64,000 nt of DNA, from the NCBI GenBank assembly GCA_025667525.1, contig CM046875.1, forward strand, positions 121,448,340 through 121,512,339. The letters are read 5' to 3'. Position numbers and translations under genes: made by a program. This stretch comes from Glebionis coronaria. Taxonomy: Eukaryota > Streptophyta > Magnoliopsida > Asterales > Asteraceae. Below, in pieces: positions 21,805-33,414 of the stretch; position 1 is the stretch's first letter; every line of letters starts with the position of its first letter. The notes under the pieces were generated by a model. That model saw only the letters and a program-made list of their open reading frames with translations. It was not told the origin of the DNA and made no database searches.

Positions 21805-23695
21805 TTTTGGGTCGAGTCAGGCTCGTGACTCGGTTATAAAAAACAAGCGCTCCTCGGGAGGCAGCCCGAGTATCTATCCCTTTAACCCCCTAAGTGTAGG
21901 GGAGGACCTATTTTGGTCATTCGTGTTTGTGTGGTGATGTGATTACAGGGATAAGTGCACTCTTGGAAAATTTGAAGAACCGTGCTCCCGTGTTATCCGA
22001 AATCCGGTTCTATCTCTCAACTATCGTGATTCAATTTTCTTCATACTCATATTTGAAATTGATCACTTTAGTCGTCTCTTCCTTAACTCGAGTTAACCAA
22101 CGTGCACAATGTCATAAGTGTAGGGGAGACTTTTCCCACATGCTTAAACATTGAGGACAATGTTTATCTTAAGTGTAGGGGGGACTTCTATCGAAGTTTT
22201 AAGTGGACTTTTCCATGAAAATGCCTTCATTTAACCAGAAAATCCTATTTTTCAACATTTTTCAAATTTTTTATTAACTTTGGCCATTTAGTTGTAATTT
22301 TTAAATTTTTATCGTTGCTTTCATATGTATATATCCCGCAATAAAGTCAAAAATATTAATAAAGTGGTGTAGCTAGTTTTGAAATCTTTAACATATTAGG
22401 CCCGTTGCGTTTATTTTGACTCAACCCGAATAGACTTATCCAAGTTTATTCTAGCTAGTATCCTTAACCATGTAGACCCTAATCGGTTTATTAGGCTAAG
22501 TATCCACGAGTCTCATTACTTGAGATTTTAAATTGTGGAGGACGAGAAATGATAGAGTCAATTATAAGTCGGTATTCTTGCGCAAGCTCACTTGGTGTAA
22601 TTATTTGCCTATTCTCCCATCACTTGCTAATAATTTATCTGCAATAAGTAAGGTCGTACGATTTGAAAAGTTACTTAGCTTCTAGCCCAAGATCGTTTAA
22701 AAGTTGCTCGGTAATGATAAGAGTTCATAGCCAAGGCATAACTTATGAAGCGGGGCGCGAAGATTGGCGAGTCCGAAAAGGCCCTAACAAGGCATGAGGA
22801 TTCAATTTTATTGCTGAAGATCCAAAGTGATGTGAAAAGTATTATTCCCAAAATCAATATGAAGGATCAAGACTCACGACGAAAAGCAATCAACTCCCAT
22901 AAAGATCATGGAGAAGTCTATCCGAAAAGACCCTAACAAGGTATGAGGATAAATAGATCCAAGTCCGAAAAGGAGGCGGATCGTTGTATCTCGAAATCCC
23001 AATTAGAGGTTGAAGAAATAATCATGAAGTCGTGGTCAACAAAGTTGGAGTACCCCTCAAAAGTCTCCAAGTGAAGAAAACTCTATTATGATGAGAAGAC
23101 CATTATCTCAAGAACGTCTCTCGAAGATATGAAGTATGAAGTACATGCCAAATATCGGTCCGAGAAAGGTCTCAAATCGTGAACCGAGTTATGCCAAGAT
23201 ATGAACTTTTTGATATCCCGAGAAGCAGTTTTAAGAGATTTTGTCCTTTAGCTAACTATTGATCAAATCGTCCTACTTTGCTTTCAGCCTAAATAAACTA
23301 TCGAAATAAGTCCAAAAATGCATCTTCATGATCATTCTAAGATAAAAATAAAATATAAGAGATACACCTAGGAATAAGGGGGTTTAAGCATTTAATTAAG
23401 CCATGGTGTAAGTGTTTGATTTACTAACTTATAATAACAATGATCTCGTTTTTAAGCTTAGTTTGGGGAACGTGAAACTTGAGGGTGATAAATCTTCGCA
23501 ACACCAAAGCCCTAATGTAAGTCCTTGATTTCTTTACAAGTTATTTCCATCCTTTTGTTTATCTTAAAGTTTTAATTTCTCTTAGTATTTTGATTCTTGT
23601 TTAGTAGTATTTGAATAAGGCCAAGGTTGATTGATTATGAGAAAAGTGTAAAATTGCTTTATCACTAAGCATTGCATAAGAGCATGGCAATGGTT
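21805..23695 (+). other. Athila 3' non-coding region
   Basis: No frame of useful length, although this is where Athila elements may carry an envelope-like gene. It holds a conserved-looking hairpin (21853-21870), three extra polypurine-like blocks (about 21892, 22115 and 22171) and a direct repeat of about 30 bp containing CCCTAACAAGG(C/T)ATGAGGAT (near 22773 and 22919). Confidence 0.7.
21853..21870 (+). promoter_or_regulatory. Post-pol hairpin of Athila
   Basis: CTCGGG and CCCGAG form a 6-bp stem around AGGCAG, following AAGCGCTC. I recall similar GCGCTYSTYGGGAGGCARCCC motifs just after pol in other plant Ty3/gypsy elements. The function is unknown to me. Confidence 0.5.
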
Positions 23696-23709
23696 AAGTG
23701 TAGGGGATT
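23696..23709 (+). promoter_or_regulatory. Athila polypurine tract
   Basis: AAGTGTAGGGGATT sits directly before the TGATAGG start of the 3' LTR. Three near-copies lie 1.5-1.8 kb upstream. Confidence 0.75.
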
Positions 23710-25283
23710 TGATAGGTGTGTAAACACCCATCCTTTTACCACTTAATTCTGGCTAAAACAAGGCCAAAACACGTATTTATTATCATTTGTTTGGAATTAT
23801 GCGTGGTTTTTGTGTTTATTGTGATTTCAGAGCTAACCGGATGAATATTAAAGAAAACATGGGATTGCACGGGTTTTATCAAGGAAAAAGTCTCAGGATA
23901 AAGTCTATTGTCCAAGAGATGCAAAAGATTTGAAGTCACTGGGCCTATTCGAAGATTTATCGAAGAAAAGGACCAAAGACGGAAGATTTATATAAGTCGA
24001 AGAAACTCAAGTCTATTTAACGAAGAAATTAAAAGACGAGTTGGATTTAATCGACGACAAATCCCGAATCAGAATCGAAAACGTCAACTTTTCTGAAAAA
24101 CGAGAAGACAAGAAGAAATGGAGAAAGCCCACTCACCAACCAACCACTAGGAGTATAAATAGATTCTCCCTTCACATTTTAGGGAGGGAGTTAGCTTCAT
24201 TTTTCTTTTTCCCAGTTTCTTAGGATCGATTCATCACAAACACCATTAGGATGTTTGGTGATTTTTCATTTTTCTTTCAATCTTGTAAGTGTTAATCATT
24301 ACTCTTGTTACTTTTCCATTAATCCTTTAATTTCATCTTTTTATTCATCTTGTTCTTCATCATCTTCCATTTCAAGTTCTTAAGTTTTTTATTTGATTCA
24401 AGTTTGATCTTAAAAAGTTGTTGATTTAGTGTTTTTATTGGTGGGATTTGTTTCTTATGGTATTTAGATGATTTGTGTTTAATTTGGTATAACCTTTTTG
24501 CTTGTCAAGTTTGATTTTGGATTAACCGAGTCCCCTGTTCTTCGCATTTCTACAGTACTGAGTTTCCCAGATTCCGAATAGGGATTCTGGGAGTGTCTCT
24601 ATTCGGAATATTTCAATTATTCCGAGTAGAGGTTATTTTTCTTCTTTATTCGGAATATCCCAGATATTCCGAATAGCATATATTTTCCGCATAGGCTTGA
24701 GATTTTCCGAATAGCATTCTTTTTCCGAATAGAGTCGATTTTTCCGCATAAGCTGATTTTTCCGCATAGAATTTTTATTCCGAATAGGCTATGTTTTCCG
24801 CATAGATCAACTTTTCCGAATAGCCTTAACTTTCCGAATAGGGTTTTTCTTTCCGAATAGCATCTTTTTCCGAATAGTCTGAATTTTCCGCATAGAGTCT
24901 ATTTTCCGCATAGGACATTATTTTCCGAATAGAATTTATTCCGCATAGTATTTTATTCCGAATTGGCCTTGTTTTCCGAATAGCACTGTTTTTCCGTGTA
25001 GGTCCATTTTTCCGCATAGGCTATAATTTTCCGAATAGAACAATTTTCAGCATAGACATCTTTTTCCGCATAGCATTTATTTTTCCGAATAGTGTAATTT
25101 CTGATTAGGGTATTTTTCATTTACTGTTTGATTTAAATTCTTAAGTCCAGCTTTACGTTTTAATAGAATAGAAAACCAAACTCCTTTTTGTCACCAAGAA
25201 CAATCATTCCACTTTAAACTGAGATCAATTCGAGAGGATTCCGAGAATAACGAACTTTTCAACATAGAAAATCTCTTGTATCA
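23710..25283 (+). repeat. Athila 3' LTR
   Basis: 1574 bp, collinear with the 5' LTR including the TATA box and the motif array (about 24630-25100). I counted about 13 substitutions and two small indels against the 5' copy by eye. Confidence 0.92.
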
Positions 25284-25288
25284 AGGTA

Positions 25289-25863
25289 CCATAACCATAA
25301 CACTTGAGGCAACAATGTTATGACTTCCCCACGGTGGAGTGATTGCTCGTGGCGTCCCTTTTTCAGTTTTGGCCTTATATTTGTTATCATGTGGGGCGTA
25401 TGGGTGCATCCTAGTTACATGTTTACAGGATTTTCATGGTGAATGCGATGTGTTCTTTGCATCCTTCATAAGGAGTTGATCCCTCCTACCTAGACTAATT
25501 AATTAGAGGCAACCCCTCTAATTGCATGATGAGGTCTCCCCTCCAAGTATTCATGCACGGTGGAACCTCATGACCTATATGGGCTATTGGCTAATTAATA
25601 CAGTTTTTCATATAAAAACATAAGTCTTCTCAAACTATAAAACCAATTTTATGAGCATGTTCCAAGTTATCTAGGACTTATACATTTCCGCAGCTATTAG
25701 TCTTATTATGCTTATGTCATTTCATGTTATACTTGTATATCCGTTCAATGGGCGTTATGCACAGCCGTTTTCCTTTCATGTTCCCAAACGGCAGGTATTC
25801 AAGGGTGCTCGTAGACTATAAGAGTATGTGCATACGGTTTGGAAGCTATCTAGCCTTCATTAC
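25289..25863 (+). mobile_element. Host Tekay-like element: 5' LTR, segment 2
   Basis: Picks up exactly where segment 1 stopped: the same sequence (CCATAACCATAACAC..) follows the AGGTA site in the uninterrupted 3' LTR near 51203. It is stopped by an inverted solo LTR, with ATTAC (25859-25863) as target duplicate. Confidence 0.85.
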
Positions 25864-28469
25864 TTTAACACCCCATTTGGTAAAATGGAATATCACATTA
25901 ATATATGACGTGTCATCAAAGCATGCAAGGTAAATGTCTAAACATTCATGACCATATAAGCATATACCGGAAACAAACATCGGTAGTCCAAGTAACTCAA
26001 ACACAATCAAATATAAGTACTGTAAAGGAAAGGACTAAACAATGTCCAACATGAAATAAAGTAAGAGAAAGTATGATAAATACATAAGATATAGAAGGCT
26101 GGATAGCTTCCATCCGAATGCACATACTCTTGAGATCTTACTTGCGACCGTGGGTACCTGCCGTTTGTGAACATCGAAATGGAAAATGGCTTAGCATAAC
26201 GCCCAGGCACGGAAATACAATAAAGCATGGAAAGACATAGAATAATGAAAGAATATAAAGAGCATAATAAGCATGAATGGCAGCAAAATGAATAAGTCCT
26301 GGGAAACCTAGGCGTATAACATGTTTACTGGTTCTAGTTCTGAAAACATAGCTTATGTTTACTTATGAAAATATGTATTAGTTTAATACACCAAAAGCCA
26401 ATATAGGTCATGAGGTCAACAACATGTATGAATACTTGGAGGGGTGACCTCGTCATGCAATTAGGGGGGATGCCTAATATGGTCTAGGTAGGAGGGATCA
26501 GCTCCTTGTGAAGGATGCAAGGCACACACCACATTCACCATAAAATCCTGACTAAAACTGTAACTAGGATGCACCCATACGCCCCACATGATAACATAAT
26601 AATAATAAAGTCTAAATAAACAAAAGGGACGCCACGAGCTATCACTCCGCCGTGGGGAAGTCATAACACTGATGCCTCCAATGTTATGGTTATGGTACCT
26701 CTATAACTTGGTGAAACTGGCATGCATGTATATGGCTAAGGTAACTAATAAAACATAAGCATTTAAATCTGTAACTACTCAGAAAACAGTTGGCTGCATA
26801 CGGGAAATCCTAATAAAGGAAGAGATTATCCTTACTGAAGGACGGGAAATACGTACCTTGTGTCTAGTAGAAGCTAACGGAAACGCTGAAGAACCTACTC
26901 CGCCTTGACGGATAATACTACATAAGAATAGGGACGTGTATGAGTTGTCTGAGATACATGTGTTGTACTGGTTCTGTGTGTTCTTAGCTTATTATTCATG
27001 TTCTATCATGTTTTAACTGTTTTAAGTATTAACTATAGTTATTCTTGTATTCTGTTGTTTATTATTCATGTAATAAGGTATTATAATACTTGTATTGTAA
27101 TACAAAGTAACTTTCTAAAAATAGTAGGTTTCCTAAAATCGTAAATTTCCATAATTAGAATTAAGCTGGATTATGAAAATATAAAGTAAAGTTTATTAGT
27201 AAAAATACAAGTCTTGGATTAAGTATTATAGCTTGTTAAATAATTAACATGATTGGTTTAATAAACTATAGGTTATATGAATTTATTTAAAATAACATGT
27301 TTAATTAAATTAGGCTAATAATATACTTAGGTTAAATCATGAAATATTAATTTTAATATTTAAAACCTAAGTCATGTTTTTAATTAAATTAAATAGTCTT
27401 GAAAATAATGTAATTAAAATAATAAACTGCTTTTATAAATTCCCGAGCCCCGAACCCGTGTTTAAAAGTATCCCGAGCCCGAAAAGTACCCAGCCGACAC
27501 CACATAGCCGACAGCTAGTGGTGTCAGCCGGCGGCTAACCCACGGCCAGTGGCTACCCGGCTTGCCGGTTGCCACTGCATGGCCATTGTTCCCCCTGGTC
27601 GCTGTCGGCTACCCACTGTCGAGCCAAGACTACCCCCGGCTGTAGCCGGGGTTTCCACCGTCGCACAAACAAGTCCCATCGATACCAAGGTGGTCTCGGT
27701 TGACACTAAACAAAACAAACACACCCCGACGCGAGGTCGGGGTTCCCCTTTCCTTGCGTTCGACCCAAAACCAAGCCAAGCCGAGACCTTTGTGGTCTCG
27801 GTAGTGGTGCAAAAGCCAAGCCGAGAGCCTTGGTACTCTCGGTGGTGCGTCGGCCGAACCCAAAACCAAACCAAACCAACCCTTTTTGGTTTTCTTGATT
27901 AATATACATGTTTTAAATGTTTGTTTTTAAGATTCAATCATCATGAAATCATGAATTCATAAAAACTATTATAAAGAAAGGGTTGTGGAAGCTACCGAAT
28001 GCGTAGATGATTAAAACTTAAACACGAACACGTAGCACTAAAATCAAAGATCAAACTCGACCCGAACACCCCTTGGTATGAGAGAGAAGGGTGACTAGGG
28101 TTTCTGTGATTTTTGATAAAGTTGTATAATGTTTTAATTCCCTGGAGTTTTACTTAGTTTAGGATTAAACTTGGTCTAATGGGCCAAAGGCCCTTTTCTT
28201 TCCTTCCTCTTGTCTATGTCGCGGCCATATGGAGCCCACAAGGTAAAACCGTAGCCTTTTCTAGTTAATTAAATATTCGTGTGTGTTCGCGTTTAATAGT
28301 CATGTTTTAAATGTCGTGTTCATGTCACATTTATAATATACATAAATACTTGTTATTTAATGTCGTGACACGTGTATTATATTATAAATGAAAAGTTTTA
28401 ATTTTATCATATTTTTGGGTATTTACTGTTCATGTTTACTGTTCATGGTATTTTAGTGCGGGTTTTACA
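25864..28469 (-). mobile_element. Inverted solo LTR of the host's own family
   Basis: On the minus strand the 2606-bp block begins TGTAAAACCCGCACTAAAA (at 28469) and ends GGGGTGTTAAA (25864, canonical ACA changed to AAA). It is flanked by the direct repeat ATTAC (25859-25863 and 28470-28474). Its internal order (hairpin array at 27634-27842, GGAAACTTT-like words near 27110-27160, GGTACCATAACCATAAC near 26680-26698) mirrors the host 5' LTR. It therefore forms a large inverted repeat with segments 25289-25863 and 28475-28703. There is no internal region, so it is a solo LTR. Confidence 0.88.
27634..27842 (-). repeat. Hairpin array in the inverted solo LTR
   Basis: Counterparts of HP5 (27634-27651, stem CCCCGGC, loop TACA on the minus strand), HP3 (27723-27743, stem ACCCCGAC, 5-nt loop), HP2 (27781-27801, stem CCGAGACC, 5-nt loop) and HP1 (27821-27842, 7-bp stem CCGAGAG, 8-nt loop). 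HP4 is not recognisable. Confidence 0.7.
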
Positions 28470-28474
28470 ATTAC

Positions 28475-28703
28475 TCAATGCATTTTCCATTCATTATGTT
28501 ACATCATTTCTTTGGACATTGTTTAGTCCTTTTCCATTTTAGTACTTATATTCATGTGTGTTGAGCTTATACTTGGACTACCTATGTTTGTTTCCGGTAT
28601 TTCCATTCATGGTCATTTAATATTTTTAGACATTTACCTTGCATGCTTTAATGACACGCCATAATTACGCGTGATATTTCATTTACCAAAATGGGGTGTT
28701 ACA
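28475..28703 (+). mobile_element. Host Tekay-like element: 5' LTR, segment 3 (end)
   Basis: Continues the LTR after the inverted solo LTR and ends CCAAAATGGGGTGTTACA at 28703. The same stretch, inverted, is at the left end of the solo LTR (25864-26080), confirming the boundary. Confidence 0.85.
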
Positions 28704-28707
28704 ATTA

Positions 28708-28720
28708 TGGTATCTGAGCC
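28708..28720 (+). promoter_or_regulatory. Host element primer-binding site
   Basis: TGGTATCTGAGCC starts four bases after the LTR end. It matches the initiator-Met tRNA PBS (TGGTATCAGAGC) with one change. Confidence 0.8.
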
Positions 28721-29133
28721 AAGGCTTCGACCTGTAGGCTCTTAAAAACATGACATGTGATTAGTGGGTAATCACCATGGTCTTCCTAGAACTGACAGTT
28801 GTTTTCATGCATTTATTCATGTATCATTGTTGTAGGTTTTTTGACTAAGTAATGGTTGGTATAGGACTGGTCATATTTAGTCGCATGTGCTTTTAATCGA
28901 ATCATTTTGTTTTGATGAACTGACCCATAGGCGTTCATCCTCGTCATGTCATTTTGTTTAGGTGAACCGACCCATAGGCGTTCACCCAAACCCATGTTAT
29001 TTCATTATCATGCATGCATACACTGTTTTCATGCATAAATTTTTTTCATTTTTATATGCATACAATTTTTTTTCAGGTATATATATTTTATGTTTTAATG
29101 AGTTTAATCATGCATTGTGTTTTATACTGTCAG
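28721..29133 (+). other. Host element leader
   Basis: Non-coding leader between PBS and gag. Two T-rich acceptor-like sites occur (TTTTTTTTCAG|GT ending 29076 and ATACTGTCAG ending 29133, directly before the gag ATG), so a spliced leader is possible. Confidence 0.4.
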
Positions 29134-29891
29134 ATGGTTCTCACACGTGAACAAGAGCAACTAAACGCAGCAGTTCAAGCTGCTATGCAGGCCGTGCTTC
29201 CTCAACCGAGGAATGAAATTCGGGACGAGGTGCAAGCTGCCAACAATCAGCACCAACACCAGCATCAGAATCCTCCCCCTCCACCTCCAGCTACACTGAT
29301 CACATGGCTGGAGCGATTCAATAAGCAGCGTTCGCGATCCTTCGAGAAGACTGACAGCCCCGATGCGTTCAGTCGCCCAAACACACGAACATACTATACA
29401 AAGAAGGAGAGGCAAGCGCTGAGTCTTAAATTAGATTACCCCTCTGATTCGTCACCCGCTGAGCTAACGTCGAGATGTAAGTGTTAGTCTAGGGTTGGGC
29501 CAGGAGGGTCTCTTAACGCCTTCTTTTTTCTTCTCATCGGAGTTATTTCACAAAGACTTGCCATGGTAAGGAAGAAGGGGCAGCCCTCTCTCTCTATCTT
29601 GGTCTCCGTTTAGCATCATATATCGATCTGGAGAACATTTTGATTGGTTGTAGTGCGGATTAAGGAGCTGCTCCTCCATGCTGTGGCTATGGAGGTGGCT
29701 GAGAGCTGGCTAGCTCATATTGAGAAGATCTTTTACGCGATGGGATGCAACCCTGTCTTTAAGGCAAGGTTAGTCTGTTACAAGTTTGAAGGGAACATGC
29801 TTGCATGGTGGAAAACAGTGAAACTGTCAGAGGGAGGCGACGATTGGGTGGCTGGCTTGACTTGGGCATAACTTAGGGAGTTGGTTATGGG
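29134..29891 (+). pseudogene. Host element gag, N-terminal part, broken
   Basis: ATG at 29134 opens a frame with an AAVQAAMQAVLP helix, a His/Gln and Pro-rich linker and TWLERFNKQRSRSFEK, typical of gag from Tekay-like elements. The frame then enters about 330 bp of unrelated sequence (29363-29690). Gag resumes with AESWLAHIEKIFYAMGC, FKARLVCYKFEGNMLAWWK and DDWVAGLTW, followed by a TAG stop near 29869 and the residues LRELVMGQ. Here the complete inner element is inserted (target ACAGT at 29892-29896). The coding continues at 42745. Confidence 0.8.
29363..29690. other. Unexplained insert inside host gag
   Basis: Sequence between SFEKTDSPD and VAESWL that does not belong to this gag family. 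It is more GC-balanced than its surroundings and contains a GT-AG bounded interval (GTAAGTG at about 29476 to TTGGTTGTAG at about 29654). An open run reading EEGAALSLYLGLRLASYIDL lies on the plus strand near 29570-29640. I do not recognise its source. Boundaries are approximate. Confidence 0.45.
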
Positions 29892-30879
29892 ACAGTTGTG
29901 ACATCCGTCAAATTTCCATCTTAAATTATTCATATAGTACGAGTACTTTAACTGTTTACTGACGAGTTGTCGTCATGAATGTGTTAATTATTTTGCTTTG
30001 CGGACAAAGCCCTTTTTAGGGAGAGCATATGTAACATCTCGAGTTTTCGCGATTATTAAATTGAATGCAATACACGAAGTTGGTGGGCGTATTATGTTTG
30101 CCGTACGTTTATTTGATATACTTACTAGATCACGTGAAGTCTCGCACAATTGCCTTTGTTTTGGATCGTGTGTCAAACGGTTATAGAGTCGTGTTTATTC
30201 AGTTCGCGTCTAAACTTAAACACCGTGAACCCGAGTCAAGTTATATAACTGTTACAGCATGTGCATATATTTTAGTATAAACCTCCATTCATGTTTATTG
30301 CAAAACTTGCTTTACAAGAGTCCCAATTTCAGTCATATGTCCAGCTACAAATAAACCCCATAGTTTATTACCCACTAACCACTACAAGACAGCACACATG
30401 CCTAGTTTACCCAATTTGGGTATATCACAAGTTACCATTTTCAGCTTGAATCTAACCCTAGACTAACAATACATGATTAAATACAAATCCAAAGTTTACC
30501 CAATGTCCAAACCCAAAGTTTATCACAGTCCAAATTACAAACACAAATTCTGTACAAGTCTTTCAAAAACAAACTCCTGGGTGGAGTGAAGATTAGTGTC
30601 CAGCCGACCCACACGTCGCGTCCCAACCTGCAAAACCGAAAGAGTCAAGCCTTCCATCTCGTCCGAACCTGCAAACCGAAACTTAGCATCCCATTGTGAG
30701 TCTTTTCGTCTCTTCGTTTTTCCTATATGAAGTCTTAGTTGTGCTCGTCTTTTACAAACCTGCGAATAATCAAACCAATGTGTTAGTCGTTGTAACGGTC
30801 TTATTTTTAACTAAAAACTGAAAAGGTTAAACCTTAGTACTAGTACTTGAAACATGACTATGACTTTACTTTTCTGTCA

Positions 30880-31050
30880 ACCAAACCGAGACCCCGACTT
30901 AGACCAAACCGAGACCCCGACCTAGACCAAACCGTGACTCAACCAAGACCACAAACAAGACCAAGCCAAGAACCAAACTGAGACCCAAGCCAAACCAAAC
31001 CGAGACCCAATTAAAGGCCAAACCGAGAACCAAACCAAGCCAACCAAATT
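30880..31050 (+). repeat. ACCAAACCGAGACCC repeat block
   Basis: Irregular direct repeats of AACCAAACCGAGACCCCGAC and shorter derivatives. The same block is in the 3' LTR (about 40524-40694). Confidence 0.7.
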
Positions 31051-31149
31051 GCTTATTTTCTGCCAAAACTATCAACAATCAATATCACATAATCCAAATG
31101 TCTTAACCACTTTCATTTTACAGAAACACCCTAAAAACCCTCAATCATG

Positions 31150-31530
31150 CCGCGAATATAAAAACCCCCATTTCAAATCGAAACCCTAGAAATTTAAAAA
31201 CCTTTTAAACATTAAATTAACACTTTCCACATTCCAAAAACACCACATAATCATGAGTATCAGCCGAATGTAAAAACCCCCAATTTTATATAAACCCTAG
31301 ATTGATTTTTTTTATTAATTAAAACACTAATTAAACCTAATCTAAACCCGAATCCAATAGTTAATTTAATTGAAAACAAGATATGCAAAAACCCCCAATT
31401 GACCGAAACCCTAATTTTTTATAAACCGTTTATATGTTGAAATTAGTTTAATTTTATACAAGAAAACATCAATTAATTGCATTTAAACCCGAGATTGATA
31501 AAAACCCCCAAATATTTCAAAACCCTAATT
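31150..31530 (+). repeat. Four-copy ~113-bp degenerate tandem repeat with telo-boxes
   Basis: AAAAACCCCC cores begin near 31160, 31272, 31387 and 31500 (spacing 112-115 bp). Each is followed 15-25 bp later by AAACCCTAG or AAACCCTAA (31181, 31292, 31406 and 31520). Also present in the 3' LTR (about 40800-41175). Confidence 0.65.
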
Positions 31531-32317
31531 CGTTTATTTCAAATCCGAGAGCCATATGGTTCTCAACAAGTTTATACAAATTAATCAAACCCACTGACCT
31601 TTTATAAATCGAAAATCAATTAACTTTTGTTAAAAGAAAATAAGGAGAAACAAACTTATCTTTGATTTTTGGCTGGTGATTAACGTGACCATAAGGATGA
31701 ACACATCAGAAACCCAATCGGTTTGATGTGGGGATGAAACCCCACATCTCACGCGATCTAAGCACCTCAGACCACCCCATATACGATTGTTATATTCAAA
31801 CTGATAAGATATTAGCCATGGAAGGGATGAACCGATCCAGATTTGAGAGAGAGATGAGAGTGGGGCGGTGGGGATATTTTCGAGGGAAGAGAGAGAGTGT
31901 GACTCTCTGTTTTTGAGAGTTGTGTGTGTAAACACACGTATATTTACTCCTTGTGTTCCTTGTTTATACCGCCTATGGGCCGGGCCGGGTCATGTGACCC
32001 TTGGGCCGGTTTGTGGGTGAGTATATTGGACCCATTTTGGGCCAAGTGTATATATTAAGTTTAGTTAAAGCCCATAAAACGAATTTTATAAATTAAGGGT
32101 ATAATTTAACCCGTAAAACCCGACCGTTTAATAACCGACTTTTATTTGTTGTATTTTTCCGTAAACGTAAGGTTTCGTCAAGCACAACTAGGGTGTCGTG
32201 TCTTTTATTAATATAATTTTTCGTATCGTAACTCGATCCTCATAATTAAATAGGTCGCGGCTAGCGTAACCGTACTCTCGAGCTATTTTATCTTCGTTCT
32301 CTTTGCTGAATTACGAG

Positions 32318-32821
32318 GTGAGTTTATAGCCCCATACTTTACTATTTTCACTGCTTTTTGGGGTGAGACATTGCTTGATTTTAACGTGTGAACACAAGTG
32401 CATTTACTGATTTATATATTAGTCTAAGTCCCACTAAAAACCCAGTTGCTTTGGCCCGTGAATCGTGAACCGTTAATTACTTTGTATAAGCGCGAATGTT
32501 ATGGATAGATCTATCGGGATTGACGTCCCTGTCTGTCTTGTCCAACAAGGGGACAAGCGGGCACAGTTTCATTTGAGTCTGAGATAGGATGTCGTGGGTT
32601 TAGGCATCTAGTTTGGGCTACATTTATATGATTATACTGTCGGTGTTGTTAACGCTTCGGTGTCACGAGCTTAGACTGTAATAAATACTTTTGGGATGAC
32701 TTTGTATCTGTTATATTGTCATCACATTTGGGAAAATCTTGTGGTTCATTAAACATTTCCACTTAACTAAACCTATGAACTCACCATCTTTATGTTGACA
32801 CTTTAGCAATGTTTTTCTCAG
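32318..32821 (+). other. Candidate intron inside inner element LTR
   Basis: Donor GAG|GTGAGTTTATAGCCCC at 32318 and acceptor TGTTTTTCTCAG|GT ending 32821 (504 nt). Both match the corresponding sites of other LTRs here. Also present at about 41963-42467 in the 3' LTR. Confidence 0.45.
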
Positions 32822-33098
32822 GTATTAAGAAGGAAGATGCTAAATGAGGTCTCATGCATTGCCGTCATTTCTTTGAAACAAAGATCATTTGTACCATTTG
32901 GGAAAACTATGTTTTGTAACTGTATTCAGTTTATGCTTCCGCACCTTGTTAAAACTATTTATTTTGTTAATTACAAGTGATCTACTTTCCGAACGTCTCA
33001 TTTAGAGGTCGTTCTTTGTGGCTATGTGCGTATGATAATCATGACGTCACCACTCCCTTGTCGCCATTATACTCTGATATTTTGGGAGTGTGACAGAT

Positions 33099-33111
33099 TG
33101 GTATCAGAGCC
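33099..33111 (+). promoter_or_regulatory. Inner element primer-binding site
   Basis: TGGTATCAGAGCC, a perfect initiator-Met tRNA PBS, three bases after the LTR end. Confidence 0.9.
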
Positions 33112-33414
33112 ATAGTTATAGAGAACTAGGTTGCATTTAGTAACTCTAGACTATAACTGGTCTATGTTTAATCAATTATCATACGGATTGTAAGTATTAA
33201 GTATATGTAGATACATAAGTAATAAATGGGATACATGTGATTTAACAATTACGAGGTATATTTACATGGGTTACATGTGCAACAACGAAATCTGATTTAT
33301 GTTATATGGGATACATGTGGATTCAACAATGATTGCTATGTTATGTTAATGTCCTTTTTACGGACTAATTTTATAAGATATTTACACACATTTATTTTGT
33401 TTATGATTACAGCG
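33112..33414 (+). other. Inner element leader
   Basis: AT-rich non-coding leader with repeated GGGATACATGTG and GGTTACATGTG words between the PBS and the extra reading frame. It ends TTTATGATTACAG just before the ATG at 33415. Confidence 0.5.

Larger units (their letters stand above)
15290..25283 (+). mobile_element. Athila-type Ty3/gypsy retrotransposon, near-complete
   Basis: A 9994-bp element with LTRs at 15290-16860 and 23710-25283, flanked by the direct repeat AGGTA (15285-15289 and 25284-25288). Right after the 5' LTR it has a primer-binding site of the TGGCGCCG..GCCGGGGA type (tRNA-Asp) used by Athila. One open polyprotein frame runs 16903-21804. About 1.9 kb of non-coding sequence with polypurine repeats lies before the 3' LTR. 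By eye the two LTRs differ at roughly a dozen bases plus two small indels in about 1.57 kb, so the insertion is recent. It lacks the N-terminal gag domain and an envelope-like frame. Confidence 0.93.
29897..33095 (+). repeat. Inner element 5' LTR
   Basis: TGTGACATCC..GTGTGACA. Internal landmarks: ACCAAACCGAGACCC-rich block (30880-31050), a degenerate tandem repeat of about 113 bp with telo-box words (31150-31530), GA-rich stretch (31840-31920) and a candidate intron (32318-32821). Confidence 0.93.

Noticed and set aside
30065..30280. Small open frames repeated identically near 30000 and 39650
   Set aside because: They lie in the two LTRs of the inner element and are duplicated because the LTR is. 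No coding evidence.
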